A DNA stretch of 64,000 nt from Rhizoctonia solani (Eukaryota; Basidiomycota; Agaricomycetes; Cantharellales; Ceratobasidiaceae): assembly GCF_016906535.1 (NCBI RefSeq), contig NC_057370.1, positions 1,302,001 through 1,366,000 on the forward strand, given 5' to 3'. Of the stretch, positions 50,391 through 63,065 are shown in pieces. A program made the translations under genes and the position numbers. Position 1 is the stretch's first letter. The number at the start of each line of letters is the position of its first letter. Under the pieces are notes generated by a model, which saw only the letters and a program-made list of their open reading frames with translations, did not search any database and had not been told where the DNA came from.

Positions 50391-51185
50391 CTCTGTTGGG
50401 AGCGCTCGGCGGGTGATGAGGCGAGCAGAACTAGTGGGTATGGTGTGACGGGGACGTGGTATTCTATGCTCGATCCCTTTAAATAGCAAACCGAAGGCGC
50501 TTCATCGGTTGTTTGATTCTCGTCCCTAAGCCGCTCACATAGATAAGGCGATTGTACCCCATGATTTGCCATGAGGCAAAAGGGACCCGAAGTCCGAAGC
50601 TGTGAAAGGGCTGAATACTTGTCATGCGGATCTTGTCCCTATGATGTCTCCGGGGGCGGGCGTTTATTATGTGCATCAGCCGGTCCCGCGCCGGGGGAAA
50701 TGCGCTTGTAATTGGAAGTTGGTCTGTAGCATCACCACTCATTAGGGGTTTGGCTTTCGCTACTAGGCCAGGCATGGCATCGTTCCTCAATTCAATGAGA
50801 CTATACTAGGCATATCCGGATTTCTGGAAAAACCGCACTGTGCCACCCGGCCTGGCTTTTCTCTGCGAGTGGCTATTAGCTGCTCATCATTCCTTAGTCC
50901 CACGTGTTTCCGTAATATATAGTAGAGCAGGAACGTGTTAGAGTGTTCACGAGACCATTGTCTGTCCATGAATCAACTTCAATGTGTCCTGCTCGGTGAC
51001 TACACATCACCCTACTTCACGTACAATGTCTTTTGGACAATAGTTGTAATAAATATGACAAATCTGTCTTGATGTCTTCTAGCTGAAGCATATGGAATCA
51101 AGAACAATGAACGGTATTCATTTAAACAAAAACCCCTCCAGTTTGTACAATGGGTCAGTGGTGCCGGTGGTGTTGTAAGATGTCA
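50391..51185. other. intergenic region
   Basis: About 800 bp between two minus-strand genes: upstream region of the hypothetical gene and 3' end of MetAP1. Short open frames on the minus strand (50479-50790, 50787-50969) show no motif. It is possible that the hypothetical gene starts further upstream here. Confidence 0.4.
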
Positions 51186-53497
51186 TCATTTTAAATCCTC
51201 GCGGGGCTTTCCTGCGGTAAGAACTTCGACTCCTGTCTCCGTGATTCTAGCAAGAGGAATTAAAATTAAACCGAGATTTAGCTCGAGGAATCAGCTTACA
51301 GTAGCGTTTCCTCGAACTGTGCACTCTTTTTGCCATCAACTGTCACGGCTGTCCAATTATCCGGCCAATGGTCAACATCCCAAGACGGTCCAAGGTTGAT
51401 CATCTAAACCAACAGTTGAAATAATCAGTTAGCGCTCCCGGCAAGTCCTATAGAGTTCGAGCTGGACATACAGGTTCAATTGTGAAACACTATTATGCCT
51501 TCTAGTTAGCAAATTGGCTGCTAGCACGCCACCAAGGCGTAACTCACCATGCCGGGCTTCATGATGCCGGGTGCTTTATTCTTGGCATAGTGCGGAATGT
51601 TTGGAGCGCAGTGGAATAGATTGTGGATCCCATGCCCAGTGTAATTCCGCACGACACTACACCCTTGAGCTCGAGCTATGGGCTCACTGAAACGCACGGA
51701 ATGACGTCAATGCGTAAACATTATAACCCAAATGAGTGATTGGGGCACGTGGCCGAGGAGCGAAGGTTGTCCGAGGTACGCATGAGCAGATCGGCGCAAC
51801 CTCCAACAGATCCAAGAAGACCAGAACGGTACTCACATGGCCTTTCCCAAATCACGGAATAGTGTCCCCGGTTTGCATATTGCAATAGCAGCGTCGAGAC
51901 ATTGTCGTGTTGTTCGAATGAGTTTCTTGGATTCTTCGGAAATTTGACCGACTGGATACGTTTCCTGGAAATGGCCGGTGGTTGATGGTCAGGAAATAAT
52001 GCCGACTTCGGCCGCTCGGAGAACTCACATTCAAATCTCCATGAAAGCCTTGATGCTCCACAGTTAGGTGGTGCCTGATCATCAGGTTGGTATTAACTCA
52101 CCCTTGTAGCACAATGTAACGTCTAGGCGAAACCTAAAATAAGCAAATAGTGGCGTGTATAATAAACATTCATACCGAGATTGACTATGTCACCTTCCTC
52201 CAGCTTACGCTGGTCGGGAATCCCATGACAAATGACTTCATTCACAGACCTGAAGCTGGCATAAGGAACCAAAACTGTGGCCAGGAGGATCTGCACACTC
52301 ACGTACACACGCTCTTCGGGAACTCTCTGTAGTTAAGTGGACTTGGGTATGCACCTCGCTTAATGGTCTCTTCGTGCACGATTGCATCGATTTCGTCTGC
52401 GCAAAAGGGTATCCCGCATCAGGTTTTGTCTAACCGATACTTGCCTGAGGTTGCCCGCTTACCGGTGGTAATGCCTGGCCGAACCGCGGCAGCCGCAATA
52501 TCGAGAACTTCACGAGCAAGCTACGGGAGTAACCGCATCGGGCCGGTATGAGATGTCGTACCACATCTATGCTCGAACTTGGGAATACTTACCCTGCACA
52601 CCGTGCGCATGGACTCCTGCTCCTCGGGGGTCAGTATCTTGATGGTAAGCGAATCTCTTAGCCTCTCCGAATGCGGAATACCTGGTCAGCGAATATAGTA
52701 GAATTATGTCAGTCTTATTCTTCTATACTCACTTCCAGGGAATCGAGGCCACTCTAGACGCCACAGCACGCAACGTGCGTTCACCTGGTAGCCAGATGGC
52801 ATCATGATAACAAGCAAGAGCGTCCAGACCCCGAGCCATAGAGGGTGAGAATCACCATAAATTCCATGTGGTTGTGGGTTGTAATTTTCATGGCGGGGAC
52901 CCACTCACCATCTTCTGCATAGTCTGGCCTTGGAATCTCCGGTGGAACAATTCGGCGTGGTGACAATGGGTATACAGGACGCAAAGTTCCGGTAAACTGA
53001 AAGTTATAGAAAGGGTTGAATAGGCCTGGAGACGCGCATTTAGAGAAGAATTAAAAACGTGCGCAAGTGGTCCGTGGTAGTATATAAACGATAAGCATAA
53101 AAATGGCTCACCTCCCGAAGCTACGTCTCCCTTTGCGTGTATAACCTTGTGGGCTTTCTAGGTTTCTGGATGAATACATTGAAAGAATCTATCTTGATTC
53201 TGCCCAGACTCACCCCTTTGGGCGGCTGTGAGTCTCCACATCAATCAATGTAGTACTTCTGGAATACTCACAAGCGCTTTTAAAACACTCCTGTGCACAA
53301 AAGAACGAACCAGTTATTCCAAGTCTGCGAGACTTTGTGATTAGTTGGGCAAAACGGGAGGCCATGAGGACGGAGGTGGTAGAAAGAAGATGGATATCAA
53401 CGTACTTGTTGCAGGTAGGGCATTCCAGCCGACTCGGTGGATTGCCGTTAGTACAGGAGGGGTTTTGACACAAAACATCACTATTCTCGCTCGACAT
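51186..53497 (-). CDS. MAP1: methionine aminopeptidase 1
   Basis: Removes the initiator Met from nascent proteins; type 1 with the N-terminal zinc finger that docks on the ribosome. Start 53497 ([18 protein letters not shown]). Seen: the zinc finger with [14 protein letters not shown] and [24 protein letters not shown] linker; [43 protein letters not shown] (active-site His), [22 protein letters not shown] (two metal Asp), [23 protein letters not shown] (metal His), MCFTIEPMINLG (metal Glu), [10 protein letters not shown], stop 51186. Three consecutive-type microexons carry key residues: 52122-52102 (21 nt), 52048-52029 (20 nt) and 51489-51472 (18 nt). No frame break seen. Confidence 0.94.
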
Positions 53498-53836
53498 CCT
53501 CACAACTCAAGGTGCAGTGGTGGCAATTAGTATAATATCGCTTTAGCGCTCTTTTTTTGAAGATCAATCGGGATTAGCTAATCAGTAAGTCTTATTGCGT
53601 AAATAAATTAGATACATGATTAAATGGTTGGAGCTACAAGAAAACCATGGTCCTAATGTGCTGGTGCAGATACAATCACGATGGTGCTTCGGAATTTATG
53701 GATGGGCAATAACAAAAAAGCATACTATTTGCGCCTCCCTGCACAAAAAAGCAATCAGTTCCACACCAATCTCACCTAATAGCGAACATACCCAGTGTTG
53801 CTGATTTTGGAGTGGCCTTCTCTAACAAACCGCCCA

Positions 53837-56063
53837 CTACATCGGCCATTTTTCCCTCTTAGAAGATTTGGAACCACCCTTCGAGAGGCGCTTCCAAAAT
53901 CCATTTGGTTGGGTGGGCGTGTCCAGTGTAGGGGATGACGCGCGGGACGAGCCCGAAGGACCAAATTTGAGGGACCGAGGGGACGTTCCGGTAGTCACTG
54001 GTGTCAGAGGGGATGACCCAAGTTCTGATGGTGATCTGCTATCTGGTGATAAGGTGGGGGATGGGAGCTGCAATAGTCCCACATCATGAGATGCCCCTGG
54101 TGCAGGGAGAGGAGAGGCCGGGATGGGCGCCAACCCTAGGTCATTTTCGGATGACTTGGGCACTTCCAAGTCGGCTGTTTCATCCCCTGAATCCTCGTGA
54201 GGTATGTCGTCCGTACTGGCATTATCGCGAATATGACGCCGGTACTCTTGTTTGCCTGTGGTGTCAATATCACCCATCCCAAATACTCCGTGCTGTGGAA
54301 TTGAGGCTTGTGAACCTGGGATGCGAGATGCTGCTAAATCTCCTGTTATAGTTGTGTTGAAATTCCACGATTCTACATGGTGGAATGAATTATTGGCCGA
54401 CGGTGCACGATCTATTGGGCTGCGTCAATCTTTTAAAGTTACATAAAGGTGAGTATCCACGTACGTCTCTCCTGTCTGCGAGCCAAAGGAGGCAATCCCG
54501 CTGGGAACGGAAAATTAGATCAAGGTAAGGGGTAGAGGCTTCTGAACCCACTCAGCAATGTATTGACCAGATAAGACGGCTTCTTTGCACCTTTAATCCA
54601 TGGTGTATCCAAGAGCTCTTGTGCCGTCGACCTTTGTAGATGACATCAGAACGATCCAATCGCCTATGTCTTGTATAAACCCACCTTTTCGAAGGGTCCT
54701 TGGCTAGGCAAGAATCAATAAATTCCTTGAATGCTTTGGAATACTTGTGTGCTCCGTTATCCCGATCCAATGTGGGGGCATCTTCCTGCAATCTAGTAAA
54801 CAAATCTCAGCGTCTGTGAAAAGGATAAGGTGGATTTCCCAACATTTTCATCAAAACTTTGAAAGGTGGATCTCGAGAATGGGGGGCTCGACCCTGGGCA
54901 AGTTCTAGCGCGGTGATTCCCAGCGACCAAATGTCTGCCTTTGCATCATAGTGCTTCTGATTTATGACTTCGGGGGCCATCCAACAAGGCTGAAATAAAG
55001 TGCCGTCAATTTCCAGTTACATCTGCTGGTATAGGCCTACTGACAGTCCCTACGAAGCTTTTCCTCTTTCCTGGACGCCTACTTGCAGGCGGCGGGCGAC
55101 TATTGGGCCCTCCATTTCTGGAAAACGCATTGGTCACTTTCGCTCCTGTAGCGGCTATTGGAGGCTTTAGTTTCAAGCCCAGCTTTGTGATTCTGGCCTA
55201 CCTGTCAGCGTTGTCCCAGAGGGCTCCGGGTCATCCAAATAAGCTGCTACACCCAAGTCCCCTAATAAGACAGTTCCGTCGTCATCGACCAGCAGATTCG
55301 CAGATTTAATATCCCCTATGTGAATTTGAAATCGGTTTCCGTTTACAAGTTAACCTCGTTTAGTGACGTACTATGGATGCAGCCATTAACGTGGAGATAG
55401 CTAAGGCAATCAGGGGTTGTTAATTTGGTCACGCCACCTGGGGGTGTGAAAAGATGGACCCACTTGAGACCTTCGAGTGCTTGTTTCAAAATACAACGGA
55501 TGAGCTCTTCCCCCATACCATCCTGGAAGCTGTACCTCATGATATCGGCGACCGAACCTTTTCTCATCAAGCGCAAAGCAATGTATAGTTATGGCCAGCC
55601 ATCCAAGAGCCGCGTACCTAAAATGGGCAAGTGAGATGAACTGCATGGTGTCTGGTCGAGTTCAGGAGACCGACCCTAAGTACGTTAGGATGCTTGGACA
55701 AACTCATCAATTGTGTTTCTTGCGTGAGAAGTGTGAGGGCTTTGGGAGCGAGTCTGTCCAAATCGAGGACCTTGAGCGCCACCTATAGTGCGTAGCGCGC
55801 GTCAGCTGGGATTCAAGAGATGCAACGCAGAGCATACTTCGACTGGCGAGCCCCCTTGTGGATGAAATGTTGCTTGATAGACTGTTGACGATGCCCCAAA
55901 CCCAATCGGAAGACCAATTGTGTAGTCATCCGCCGAGTCGCTGTGCAGAGGTCCCAACGCGGGTTAGTTGAGCCATTTTCCACATGGCGAGTCTTAAATT
56001 GTCTTACCTGAACATCTGCCACTCATCTTTGACCGCCCCAATCCAGTTTTTATGTTCTGACAT
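53837..56063 (-). CDS. STE20-family protein kinase, OSR1/SPAK-like
   Basis: Ser/Thr kinase of the germinal-centre-like group. Start 56063 ([18 protein letters not shown]). Seen: [20 protein letters not shown] (glycine loop), [11 protein letters not shown] (Lys), [49 protein letters not shown] (catalytic loop), [16 protein letters not shown] (DLG in place of DFG), [73 protein letters not shown]. The C-terminal part is Ser/Pro-rich, ends SKREKWPM at 53837 and shows no obvious OSR1 CCT domain. At least ten exons. One base is missing at about 55575-55577, within [13 protein letters not shown]. It probably acts in stress or cell-volume signalling, by family analogy. Confidence 0.86.
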
Positions 56064-57573
56064 TATTGGAGTACCCAGAGCGTCTACTTTAGTAACAGCA
56101 CCAGTCGAGAGGGGGGTGGAAGTAGGGAAGGGAAGACGGGAATGCATGCTGTGCGTTTATTATATATATTTCATATATACGTTCAGTGTGGCGAGAGATA
56201 GTCGGCTTCAGGAGCAGATGTTCAGTGCAATCAAGGTGGTTGTGAGAATAGGGGCCAGTGATCGGCGTCCACTTCTCCGGGCTAATAGGCACCACGTGCG
56301 TCAGTTTACCCTCACAACCCCCATCGCACATCGCAAGCTGCAATTTCGTACGTGGCGTCAACCAAACCCTGTTGGAACTTGGGCCCTATTTATATATAGC
56401 AAAGAACATACGGGATAGGAGTTGGCAGAGACAATGGGACTAAGGATTCTCTGATCGGGAAACGAAGTAAATAAATGGTAATGTTACGGACCGTCCCGTT
56501 TTGGGACCGAGATAAACAAAAGCGCCCATACGGCGCATAGCCTGAGGTGCCTCTATTAATTGTCTCATCTTCTTAAGCGCAAACGTGCTACCAGAGCACA
56601 CGAGGTTGGTCGAAAATCTCACCATCCAGGTCGATCGGGGAAGTGAGCTACAAATGTGAACTTCTCTCCTGACCAACTCTCATGGAGATCGCCCAATGAC
56701 CCAAGAGCTCGAGAGAATAAGAACGCTCGGTCTGGACAATTACGCATGTCTCTCCAACGTTGGATTATTCAGAGGAACCACACTGTTTTCTTATCTTCGG
56801 GTATTGGGTAGCAGTTGGTCATATGCACAGGCCCCCGATGTCTGCTCGAATGGCATATGTCTCGATTAAAAATATACCCAATCCGGTTCAAAGTATAATT
56901 GATGATTCCTGGATATGTCATTTACTTGCTGCCTATCAAAATTCTCACGAGTATAATTATTCGAGCGGGCGATTGTAACCGGCCCCTTACATAAAACGCC
57001 CCTTTATGGGTAGGCGAGATGCTAAAAGGGATATTTTTGGACAGCGTAAACTCACTGGAATTGAGGGTGTTGGCGTGATACAGACTTCAACACCAATTCA
57101 CAGCCGTTATAGCCTAACATTGGTGCTGAAAGACCAGCACGATTCATCATCCATATTTATATTTTTGTTACGTGTGTGCTGTGTGAATTTATATGGTAGG
57201 AGTCCCTTCAATATTGCTCAGCCAGGGTAAGGGCCATCCGCTCGTCTCGGTGAGTGCCGTGCTGTGTGCGACCGAATCGTATACGCTCTTATTCTGCCAT
57301 AAACGTCGTTAGATATGGTATACGGCTAATCTGGAACAAAGACCCGAGTAGATTGCAAGCTTACTATTAAAACAAGGTGTCCAATCGACCACCAGGCAGC
57401 CTGAGTGTCTCACACGACGACATTAATATAATGTAATTTACGTATTCTTATCTCGGCGATAAACCAGATTGCTAACATGCATATATCAGACCTGCTCATC
57501 GCTATCCGGCGACAAAGATCAAATAAATACATAAACCCAGCGAAATATCAACATGTAGCCCGATCCGCGCCGC
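56064..57573. other. intergenic region, 1.5 kb
   Basis: No convincing gene. Several short open frames on both strands lack motifs and do not join by good splice sites. It contains the upstream region of the STE20 kinase on its left side. Confidence 0.4.
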
Positions 57574-59392
57574 CTAAAATAGACCCCCATGGGACAAATC
57601 GTGACTGAAATGGTGAGCACGGTTGACCTTCAAGCTGAACCGTCCTGCATGGAACGATTTCGACCAGTCTCTCCAGGCCGCATACATCATAACTCCAAAC
57701 GCTTGTGCCTCAGTTCCAAGGATGCCCTGTTGGTGCCACGAAACGGGGTCAACAATGGGGTGAATAAGACCAAGATCTGTAATCTTCTCCATCACGCTTT
57801 GCTTGATTTTTTCTATCGAACACCCGGATCAATCTCTTGCTTTGAATATCGTTTCGAGAGTCATAAACCTACCTGCGCAGTCTGTGTAGTTCCTCCCAAA
57901 ATCGGCGGGCCACATGTTGGCGGCACGATATGCGGTGGCAGCCACAAGTGCCGAACCAGCAGCGTCTCCAAATGTATCATTGGTGCCCGGGCGGCCAGTG
58001 TTGTCCATATAATTAGGGACCAAATTGTCGGAATCCTGTGCGTGCATGCATTAGTGAGATAAAATTAGGATGTTTCATGGGATGTATGCGTAGCGCACCA
58101 AGCGGGCACATGTTCCATCGAGAATCTCTTTGACCCAGCTCTTGAGGTCGGATACCTGAGCGGTCATGTTCGTACCAGACTTTTCGATGATAGTGGCCAC
58201 ATTGAGCATCCCCTTAGCTGCCCAGGCATTACCTATGTTATAATACCTTAGTGGCTAATATACACGTATAACAAGTTCCCACGCACCAGTAGCCCATAGA
58301 CCCTTGTCACCAAAGGACTTTGTGTCATCGTTGTAAATGTGAGCCCAAATCCCAGCCTCAGGGATGCGTAACGCGTCCCGGTACAGACGACATTGGTCGT
58401 AACTAATCTGAAGTAAAGTTTCGTTTTTTGTTGCGGCACCATATGCCGCAATAAAAGGAAAGCTGTATACAGGATTAGGACGACGGCCCAGACACTCGAT
58501 CCAAGGAATCCCATAACTTACCCAACATATACTGCATCGGCCCTAGGTAGAACGTAGTAAACTATACTGCACACACCGAAGTAACAATGAGCTTACCAGT
58601 AGGATGGAGTAGCCGCGCGATGAGATATAGCCCCGGTCGACGTGCGCGGAACAGTATATAGAACCTGTGTCAATAAGCGCATTGCACTTGAGCTCAGCAA
58701 TAAAGAATTTGTTGTCGATGTCCACATACGTAATTTAACTGCTTGAGTGCAGCCTCACCAAAGTAATCTGAATACGAGTTCTTTACATATTTCCCTACAA
58801 AACTAATATTAATACCTGCACGCAATTTTCCGAAACCATTTAGGAGAAATTATCAATACGTACCAACCAGCACTGCTAATCCGGCGGAGGCTCCATCCAA
58901 TGCCGCGCCATCGAGAGCATCGTTAATCAATTGACTGAGCCTTCCGTCGGGGCTCTGCCTCACGGCAGCACTCAACCCGAACTGAATGACTTGCAATGGT
59001 AACTGCTTGCGAGCAGACTGAGGGCACGGGTATGAAAACGGTTTCATAGTGCTCTCGTCATACCCGTAGACAGAGTACTCAGGAAACTCATGTTCAGCTA
59101 TAGCGTCTGCTGCAACTCCTTGCTCCCAACTAGTATAACATTGGGATAAGTTGGTATACATATACGTAAGAACAGGAAGGTACCAACCTCGTTCTAATTG
59201 AGGCCAACATAGCTGACTTGACCTATCACAATAAGGAAGTAGATTAGTTGTCTACAGATGCAATAAACTTCAAAAAGTGAGACTAACCATCTCTATTTTA
59301 TGTTCATGAGACTTGTAGTCCATGTCATATTTGGGAGAACCCGCAAGTGCCAAAGGCAACAATGCGAGCAGACTCGGCGCATAAACCTTCAT
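57574..59392 (-). CDS. secreted six-hairpin glycosidase-like protein
   Basis: Start 59392; signal peptide MKVYAPSLLALLPLALAG. The mature protein shows VKSAMLASI, VIQFGLSAAVRQSPDGRLSQLINDALDG, DNKFFIAEL, then FVAYYG-like segments, ISYDQCRLYRDALRIPEAGIWAHIYNDD, GDKGLWATGNAWAAKGMLNVATIIEKS, DLKSWVKEILDGT, DSDNLVPNYMDNTGR, FGDAAGSALVAATAYRAANMW, PVSWHQQGILGTEAQAFGVMMYAAWRDW and a stop at 57574. The alternating helical pattern with W-x-x-GN-x-W/A and GDAAGSAL fits the (alpha/alpha)6 barrel of GH88/GH105-like hydrolases; I cannot assign a substrate, but a role on plant polysaccharide is plausible. About 8 exons, limits approximate. Confidence 0.72.
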
Positions 59393-60912
59393 GGTAGTAA
59401 GGACAGTAGAACCCTAGAGATATCAAGCGGTACAGAAGAGAGCAAGACCACGAATGAGCTTGATGTGTGCTACTATTAGATCTTTATAGGCCAAAAAATA
59501 CCAGGTGCCTGACTGGGCCATGCGCCCATGTATTGTATGGTTGTATGGCCTATCATACCCTGGTCGGAGCTCTAGCAATGGGCTGAGTCGCTCTCGATCA
59601 AAATATAATACACGTACGTGATTTGACAGGCCAGCCCAGCCCAGAAGCATATAAATAGGCTGAGCGTGACTGGTAAAAACGCACGCCCATTGTTGCCTTA
59701 TCAGGGTTGATGTTATATTGATGTTGCTTATTCAAATTGGGTGCCATTTTCCCTATCGAACGAAGCGGAGCCCATTTACAGTGAGGCTATTAACCCTGGA
59801 AAACTGTGGCGGTTTACGGGCTGCAGATCTATCGATTGACGCTTTACAATAGGCCCCCGGAAGCAGGTGGGAAGGTCCCTCCGTCTGTAAAGTGAGAATT
59901 CAATTCGATTCTTCCTTTTTTGGTAACATAAAGTGAAAAATCACTAGCAAACGGGCGGAGGGACCTTCCTAGGGGTTACCAGGGGCCTTTTGCAATACAC
60001 GTCTATTCAACTCTATGGGTTCATGAAACAAGTTTACACGTCCTCATTTCCTCTCTATGTTTTTGTTCCTTATTAACCTAGCGGTTCCACTGTAGCTAGA
60101 TGTCTTGATTCACAAGTCCTTGGTGAATGTTTCGTGCTAAACTAATTTGACTGTACCTTTTTGAAGTCTAAATAATTACATTGTGGTTTCTTGATTGAGA
60201 AGCTGGAAGTCGTGAACCAAGAGATCTAGAGGACTATGCATATGTATATCATTAGATCAATGAATTAAACCAGGGATTCAAACTCAAAACTCGGTGGATC
60301 CGGGGAGGTGTGGGCCTCTCAACAACTCGGAATTGCTACCCTTTGTACGGTTATAATAATCATCCAAGTGAACCGAATTAGAATGTTTCAGGACCCTTTG
60401 GGTGTTGAAATAGGTATGATATATTGGACACGATCGTCTCGAATAGCAGGGGTGACTCCTGTCCAGTTTATCCTTCATGCACTTGCCATGAGCTAAAATG
60501 AGTTCGTTCTACCAGAAGTATCATGCTTAGGTGACCTAAGTTAGTACCAAAGTATTAATTATATATCCTACTGGGTATAACGCCTTTTCGATGGCGCATT
60601 CCCTAGATTGCTTGTAATCGCACGTATGCTCTTATATGTACTTAACCATCTCCAGAGACCTCCTGATACAAGAGCGGGGGAATCAGTGGTCGTAATTAGG
60701 GCCGGGTTAACTTAATAGAATGCACTATCGGCGTTCGTGGACTCAAACGTATGGCTACATAGCTCCCGACTCTACTAACTGCAATGACGACAAACTTTAG
60801 TTTTGTGTGATATGGACTGACACTATATGGCACAGTAGTATTTGTGTGCACTAGCAATTTCATTTTATAGCGGAATAATCCAAATGTCAACATGGATTAC
60901 GTTTAGCCCAAC
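59393..60912. other. intergenic region, 1.5 kb, with a small inverted-repeat element
   Basis: No gene seen; AT-rich after 60000. The only structure I find is the inverted repeat at 59851-59988 (separate entry). Confidence 0.45.
59851..59988. repeat. MITE-like inverted repeat, 138 bp
   Basis: The two ends are imperfect inverted copies: an outer arm AGGCCCC (59851-59857 and, inverted, 59982-59988) and a perfect inner 14-base arm (59870-59883 and, inverted, 59956-59969) with mismatches between. The internal 70 bp are AT-rich. Terminal inversion, short length and lack of coding fit a miniature non-autonomous transposon or a long hairpin. No clear target-site duplication was seen at its ends, so the element limits are approximate. 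Confidence 0.5.
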
Positions 60913-62660
60913 CTACCATTCTCGCAAAGAACCGTCCTCTCCACGCCAAGTTGCATTCCTCCATGCTTTTTCATGAACGTACTTTTCCGATGCTTCACGC
61001 ACCAGTTTCTCGTTAATATTGATACCAAGACCTGGACCTAGGGCATTGCGTGAGTCAAATAAATCTAGGATCAGTTACTTTAGTACCTGTGAGTGCTTCA
61101 ACATGGCCATTTTTGACCGAGAAAACCTCAGGGTTAAGCATGTATGTAAATAGGTCGGCACCTAGGAAGAAGGGTTAGCTCCTGCTTGTAACGTGGCCGG
61201 GCCAAGTGAGCAACCTTGGTTGTAGTGCATCTGCCAACTCATTTCTTGGATCACAACTGGATGATATTAATCGTCAACCTAAGCAATATTATCGAAGTAG
61301 CAAGGCTTACAGTTTGGTGCGGCAATTCCGACCTGAAGTGATGCAGCAAGAGCGATGGGACCTAAAGGACAATGTGGCGCGAGCGCAACATCGTATATTC
61401 GCAAAAAGAGGCGATTCTTCGCAACTCTGATATGCCTCCGCAGTGAGCAATCTGCACATGGATGTGTGAGTGATGGCTTGGTTCGCAATACCACACTTAC
61501 GTCCGGTTGAGCTATATCAATGGCGCGACGCTCAAGATACGGCCGGAAGTCCCAACGGGACATCAGCCGTTCACCAAGTGCAATAGGGCAGGTCTAGAAT
61601 ACGAATAAAGCTCTGAGCTAACTGCTACTTCAGCATACATACTGTCATTTGGGACAAATCGGCAATTTCTTCTGCTTGGGTTGGTAATAATGGCTCTATA
61701 CAGGAGTATTAGCATGCTTAAATTTGGAGTGAGTGTATGCTATCTACCTTCAATGAAAAGTGGTTGATATTCTTCGAGCCTACGAGCTAGTTGTTTAGCC
61801 ATTCCCTTGTGTACCCGCCCTGCGTATAGTTAAGTGGGAGTTACACTTGGCGATTCGAGACGTACCATGGAAATCAATGCCTACATCCAGCCCTAGAGCT
61901 TTCACTGCGGCAACACGCTCAATAGTAGCCTCCAAAACCGCAGGAGAATCGATCCAAGCCACGGATTCTAAATGCAAGGAGTCAAGTTAATACCTAAATA
62001 TTTAATTACAAGTAGAAAACAGACCGGTTCCGTTCATTTTTACAGCCGTGAATCCCTGTTCCTTCCGGGATTTTGCTCCGTTGACCACATCATGTGGTTT
62101 ATCCCCTCCGATCCAACCATAAACTTTGCACCGATCTCTAACCTTTCCACCAAGCAATTGCCAAATTGGCACTCCCAAACGCTTGCCTATTAAGACGATT
62201 CAATCACATGCAGCGATGAATACGGCGATAATTTTAGTCTTGCCTTTAATATCCCATAGGGCGATATCTAATCCGGCAATAGCAGACTGTCATGGTTGAG
62301 AATCGTCTGAGCAGTATGAGATTAGAACCCTTACCATAAGCACTTCGCCACCACGATAAAAGCGGGCACGATATCCATGGCTCCATATATCTTCGATATT
62401 ATCGGCATCCCAGCCCACGAAACGCTCTTTCAATTCGAGGAAAGCCCCTTCTACTGCTTCGGTATGGCCCTCCAAAGTACCTTCTCCCCTTTCGAATGGC
62501 CATTAAGGACATTGTTAAGAGATAGAAATAAGTAAAGTACCTACCATCCTACTGTTCCGTCCGCTACCTCTACACGAACAAACAACCACCTAGGCGGGAT
62601 CCTGAACACTTCAAGCTTTGTAATTGTGCTGAGATGAGAAGTGGTCGTTTGGAGAGACAT
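60913..62660 (-). CDS. enolase-superfamily sugar-acid dehydratase, D-galactonate dehydratase-like
   Basis: Mandelate-racemase-type enzyme, closest in pattern to D-galactonate dehydratase (D-galactonate to 2-keto-3-deoxygalactonate). Start 62660 (MSLQTTTSHLSTITKLEVF). Seen: FRIPPRWLFVRVEV, GWGEGTLEGHTEAVEGA, FYRGGEVLM, SAIAGLDIALWDIKGK, VPIWQLLGGKVRD, VYGWIGGDKPHDVV, FTAVKMNG (Lys), LGLDVGIDFHGRVH (metal Asp and His), PLFIEEPLLPTQ (metal Glu), IALGERLMSRWDF (Glu), IAQPDVSHCGG, ALAPHCPLGPIALAA (His), PGLGINIDEKLV and a C-terminus ending EDGSLREW at 60913. All catalytic positions seem present and length (about 385) is right. About nine short exons. Cytosolic; no signal peptide. Confidence 0.9.
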
Positions 62661-63065
62661 TGTGGTTGTAAGACTTATGCGGCCTCATGGCTTTACCTAT
62701 GATTATATATTTCCAGCTTGACTTTGCGATGCCGATAGCTTCCCAACTTCTCTCACTTCCTTCGGGGTGGCACCGACGAATTCACGCCAAGCGATGCTAT
62801 GAATCGGGCCGATGTCCCGGCATGAGTTGGTTGGAGGCTGAAGTGAAGCTGGTATTTCTCGCTTAACAAAGCAATATTCACCGGTGTCCTATGACGAGAG
62901 ACCGCATGCATACGAATTGATCCATACACATATGACTGTTGGCGCTTCGCGAAGAGCACGTGACTATACACATTCTGCCCTTGGTCTATCCCCAGGCAAG
63001 GTAGATAAATCAGCATTCCTCTGTCGCCATAAAAAGGCACAGTACCAAGCACCGAAAATTAGGTT
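62661..63065. promoter_or_regulatory. divergent upstream region, dehydratase / COG1
   Basis: 405 bp between outward-facing start codons; expected to hold both promoters. No gene seen. Confidence 0.4.

Noticed and set aside
56064..57573. Possible tRNA or small RNA gene in the gaps at 56-57.5 kb and 59.4-60.9 kb
   Set aside because: I looked for cloverleaf arms and A/B-box-like sequence and found nothing convincing by eye; a covariance-model scan would be decisive.
60308..60496. 62-codon plus-strand frame in the gap before the dehydratase
   Set aside because: No motif, and a similar-length frame lies on the opposite strand; chance.
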